A stretch of 64,000 bases of DNA from Thermotoga sp. KOL6 (GTDB lineage Bacteria; Thermotogota; Thermotogae; Thermotogales; Thermotogaceae), in contig NZ_LNDE01000002.1 of the NCBI RefSeq assembly GCF_002866025.1, positions 434,001-498,000 of the forward strand, read 5' to 3'. Position numbers and translations under genes: made by a program. The notes under the pieces are model-generated. The model saw nothing but the letters and a program-made list of their open reading frames with translations. It ran no database searches and was not told where the DNA came from. Within the stretch, counting starts at the first letter, position 1, and each line of letters opens with the position of its first letter. Below, piece by piece: positions 61,796 through 64,000 of the stretch.

Positions 61796-64000
61796 ATGAA
61801 AATCATCACTACTCACAGGTCACCAGATTTCGATGCCTTTGCTTCTTGTGTGGCAGCGAAAAAACTTTTCAACGATTATGCGATTGTTTTGCCTTCCAAT
61901 CCAGCTAGGAATCTCACTGAGTTTTTAAAAATATATTCCGATCGTTTTGAGTACATTTGGGACCATGAGTTTGAAGGGGAAGTTACGGAATTGATAGTAG
62001 TTGACACTTCCTCCCTCGATCGTATTCCGGAAAAGATAAAGAAGAAAATCAAGAATGCAAAGATAAAGGTTTTTGATCATCATACTGATGAAAGTCCGTA
62101 CGAAGGAGTTGTAGCGAAGGTTGGTGCCACCATCACGATTCTTGTTGAAATCATTCGTGAGCAAAACATTCCTATTGATCCCACTGAAGCAACTCTCTTC
62201 ATGATCGGTTTGTACGATGATACCGGAAACCTCCTCTTCTCATCTACTACCCCCCGTGATCTCGAAGTTGCAAAGTTCCTTTTGGAAAACGGGGCCAATT
62301 TAGATGAAGTGGCTCTCTATACGAGAGAGGAACTCACACCTCAACAGATGGAGATACTAAATCGTTTAGTAGAAACTGCACAGGAATACGAAGTGAACGG
62401 TGTTCCCATTACCATATCGGTTGTGGAGTGTGAAAATTTCGTTGGCGGACTTGGTCTGATAGTGAGTAAGGCTTGGGAGATGCTGGGGAAGGAAACGTTT
62501 ATAGCTATCGTAAAAATGGGGAAAAAGGTGTACATTGTGGGAAGAACATCCTCGCCTGATGTGGATCTCGGATCTTTAATGAGAGAGATGGGAGGCGGAG
62601 GTCATACCAGAGCAGCTTCGGCAACTATCGTAGGGAAGGAACCGGGGGAGGTACTCGAAGATCTTTTGAAAAAACTGCACGATCACGTTGTGCCACTTCT
62701 CAGGGCGAGGGACATAATGTCTTCACCTGTGAAAGTAGTTCTTTCGACCATGACTATAAGAGAAGTAGACAAGTTGATGAAGCAGACAGGTCACAACGGG
62801 TTTCCTGTTGTTGAGGGTAACAGGTTAGTGGGTATCGTAACAAAGAAAGCAGTTGAAAAGGCCATGAATCACAATTTGGGTGATAAACCAGTGAAATCTA
62901 TAATGACACCAAATCTCGTGGTTGCAACCCCAGATACTCCTGTACCCAAGTTGCGAGAACTCATGGTAGAAAACGCCATAGGAAGAATCCCGATCTTAGA
63001 AAATGGTATTTTGGTGGGGATTGTAACCAGAAGTGATGTCTTGAGAGCTATCTTTGGAAAACCTTTTAAAAAATATGTGAAACCTGTTTTCAAAGAAAAT
63101 GGACAGGTGTTTAGGAATGTTTCAAAGATCCTTATGGAGCGGATCGAACCGAAGATTCTCAATCTTTTCAGACTTCTTGGAAAATTTGGTGATGAGGTAA
63201 ATATGCCGGTTTACGTCGTAGGAGGATTTGTTAGGGATCTTCTTCTAGGAATTGAGAATTTGGACATAGACATAGTAGTCGAAGGGAATGCGATAGAGTT
63301 CGCTGAATACGCCAAGAGATTTCTTCCCGCTAAGATGGTGAAGCATGAGAAATTCATGACGGCTTCCCTTTTTTTGAAAGATGGATTGAGAATAGATGTT
63401 GCTACTGCTAGGATGGAATATTACGAATCCCCCGCCAAGCTGCCCGATGTGGAAATGAGTACAATAAAGAAAGATCTCTATAGACGAGATTTCACGATAA
63501 ACGCAATGGCAATAAAATTGAACCCAGCTGATTTTGGTTTACTGGTAGATTTTTTTGGAGGTTACAGAGATTTGAAAAACGGTATCATCCGCGTTCTTCA
63601 CACTCTCAGTTTCGTAGACGATCCGACGAGAATTATTCGGGCTATAAGATTCGAACAAAGATTCGATTTTCGGATAGAGGAGACAACGGAAAAGCTTCTG
63701 AAACAGGCGGTAGAAGAGGGATATCTTGAAAAAACCACAGGAGCAAGAATAAGACAAGAAATAGAGAAAATTCTTGAGGAGAGAAATCCACTGAAATCTA
63801 TAAGAAGAATGGCGGAATTCAATATAGTAAGACACCTCTTTCCGAAAACTTATTACACACCTTCTATGGATGGAAAGATGGAAAACTTATTCAGAAATAT
63901 CCCGTGGGTGGAAAAAAACTATGGGAAGGTTAACAAATTTTATGCGGTTCTACATATATTCCTCGAATTCTACGACGATGAAGCTTGGAGTGAGACAAAA
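61796..64000 (+). CDS. tRNA nucleotidyltransferase with DHH and CBS domains (cut by window end)
   Basis: The first 735 codons of a larger protein. Residues 1-310 form a DHH/DHHA1 phosphoesterase (VDTSSLDRIP, KVFDHHTDE and GGGGHTRAAS). Two CBS domains follow (about 305-420: RARDIMSSPVKVV and KSIMTPNLVVATPDTP), then a class II CCA/poly(A) polymerase core with GGFVRDLLLGIENLDIDIV and RRDFTINAMAIKLNP. T. maritima has the same large DHH-CBS-nucleotidyltransferase, which adds the CCA end or A to tRNA. ATG directly follows the stop of the LptA-like gene. The C-terminal part lies outside this window. Confidence 0.93.
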   Translation, partial: MKIITTHRSPDFDAFASCVAAKKLFNDYAIVLPSNPARNLTEFLKIYSDRFEYIWDHEFEGEVTELIVVDTSSLDRIPEKIKKKIKNAKIKVFDHHTDESPYEGVVAKVGATITILVEIIREQNIPIDPTEATLFMIGLYDDTGNLLFSSTTPRDLEVAKFLLENGANLDEVALYTREELTPQQMEILNRLVETAQEYEVNGVPITISVVECENFVGGLGLIVSKAWEMLGKETFIAIVKMGKKVYIVGRTSSPDVDLGSLMREMGGGGHTRAASATIVGKEPGEVLEDLLKKLHDHVVPLLRARDIMSSPVKVVLSTMTIREVDKLMKQTGHNGFPVVEGNRLVGIVTKKAVEKAMNHNLGDKPVKSIMTPNLVVATPDTPVPKLRELMVENAIGRIPILENGILVGIVTRSDVLRAIFGKPFKKYVKPVFKENGQVFRNVSKILMERIEPKILNLFRLLGKFGDEVNMPVYVVGGFVRDLLLGIENLDIDIVVEGNAIEFAEYAKRFLPAKMVKHEKFMTASLFLKDGLRIDVATARMEYYESPAKLPDVEMSTIKKDLYRRDFTINAMAIKLNPADFGLLVDFFGGYRDLKNGIIRVLHTLSFVDDPTRIIRAIRFEQRFDFRIEETTEKLLKQAVEEGYLEKTTGARIRQEIEKILEERNPLKSIRRMAEFNIVRHLFPKTYYTPSMDGKMENLFRNIPWVEKNYGKVNKFYAVLHIFLEFYDDEAWSETK

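Overview
The window is a chromosomal segment of a hyperthermophilic Thermotoga-type bacterium. This is judged from family-level recognition, not a database search. The lineage markers are a pgk-tpi fusion made by frameshifting, a 130-residue AdoMet decarboxylase with Ser63/His68/Cys83, MiaB with Cys10/46/79/150/154/157, a PIMT with a long C-terminal extension, an Omp-alpha-like coiled-coil envelope protein, rubrerythrin/superoxide reductase/rubredoxin in one operon, and the FliY-FliM-CheA-CheW-CheY set. From memory the gene order resembles the TM0638-TM0715 stretch of T. maritima, but several proteins look clearly divergent from it, so this is probably another Thermotoga species or strain. Coding density is very high, start codons are often GTG or TTG behind a strong GGAGG-type site, and 1-4 nt overlaps are common. 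No tRNA, rRNA, CRISPR array or insertion sequence was seen, and no gene-free stretch exceeds about 255 bp.

Layout. 1-4.1 kb: two secreted lipoproteins, the second a subtilisin-like protease. 4.1-6.9 kb (minus): a chain-length/BY-kinase-like membrane protein and NAD synthetase. 7-8 kb: an endonuclease-like protein and ispF. 8-13.5 kb (minus): degenerate GH3-like protein, HAD phosphatase, PLD protein and miaB; then, upstream of a terminator, the polyamine operon (XRE-cupin regulator, speD, speE) with a palindromic operator candidate. 13.7-14.9 kb: oxidative-stress operon. 15-16.8 kb: SAM hydrolase and a NYN/PIN-type nuclease candidate. 16.8-20.4 kb (minus): cysE, cysK, a Uri-type protein, a metallo-beta-lactamase-fold nuclease-like protein and acpP. 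20.6-22.5 kb: tatD and a DegT aminotransferase. 22.5-23.6 kb (minus): two paralogues of unknown function.

23.7-33.4 kb: a ten-gene flagellar operon (motE-like, fliK, flgD, flgE, flbD, motA, motB, fliL, fliM, fliY). 33.4-36.9 kb: an envelope-related patch (MBL hydrolase, csaB, an M50 homologue without its HExxH histidines, a shrunken fumarase-beta-like protein, a lytic transglycosylase) flanked by an inverted pair of identical 19-mers. 36.9-45.6 kb: dnaX, ybaB, gap, pgk-tpi, yqeY, a methyltransferase, acpS, a FliT-like protein, tig and clpP. 45.6-51.6 kb (minus): cinA, cheA, cheW, cheY, fliO, fliP, fliQ and a SYLF protein. 51.7-58.4 kb: pcm, a LolD/FtsX-type ABC exporter, rsmG, a lipoate ligase-like gene, rsmI and a MarR regulator. 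58.5-64 kb: an envelope cassette (Omp-alpha-like spacer, two patatins, LptA/OstA-like protein) running into a DHH-CBS-tRNA nucleotidyltransferase cut by the window edge.

The most interesting signals are two A9 slippery tracts, one in dnaX and one at the pgk-tpi junction; several pseudoenzymes (M50 protease, second patatin, BY-kinase domain, GH3, fumarase-beta) beside envelope genes; the 98-bp cysE-cysK overlap; the Omp-alpha/patatin/LptA cassette, which may belong to the outer sheath ('toga'); and the inverted 19-mer leaders.
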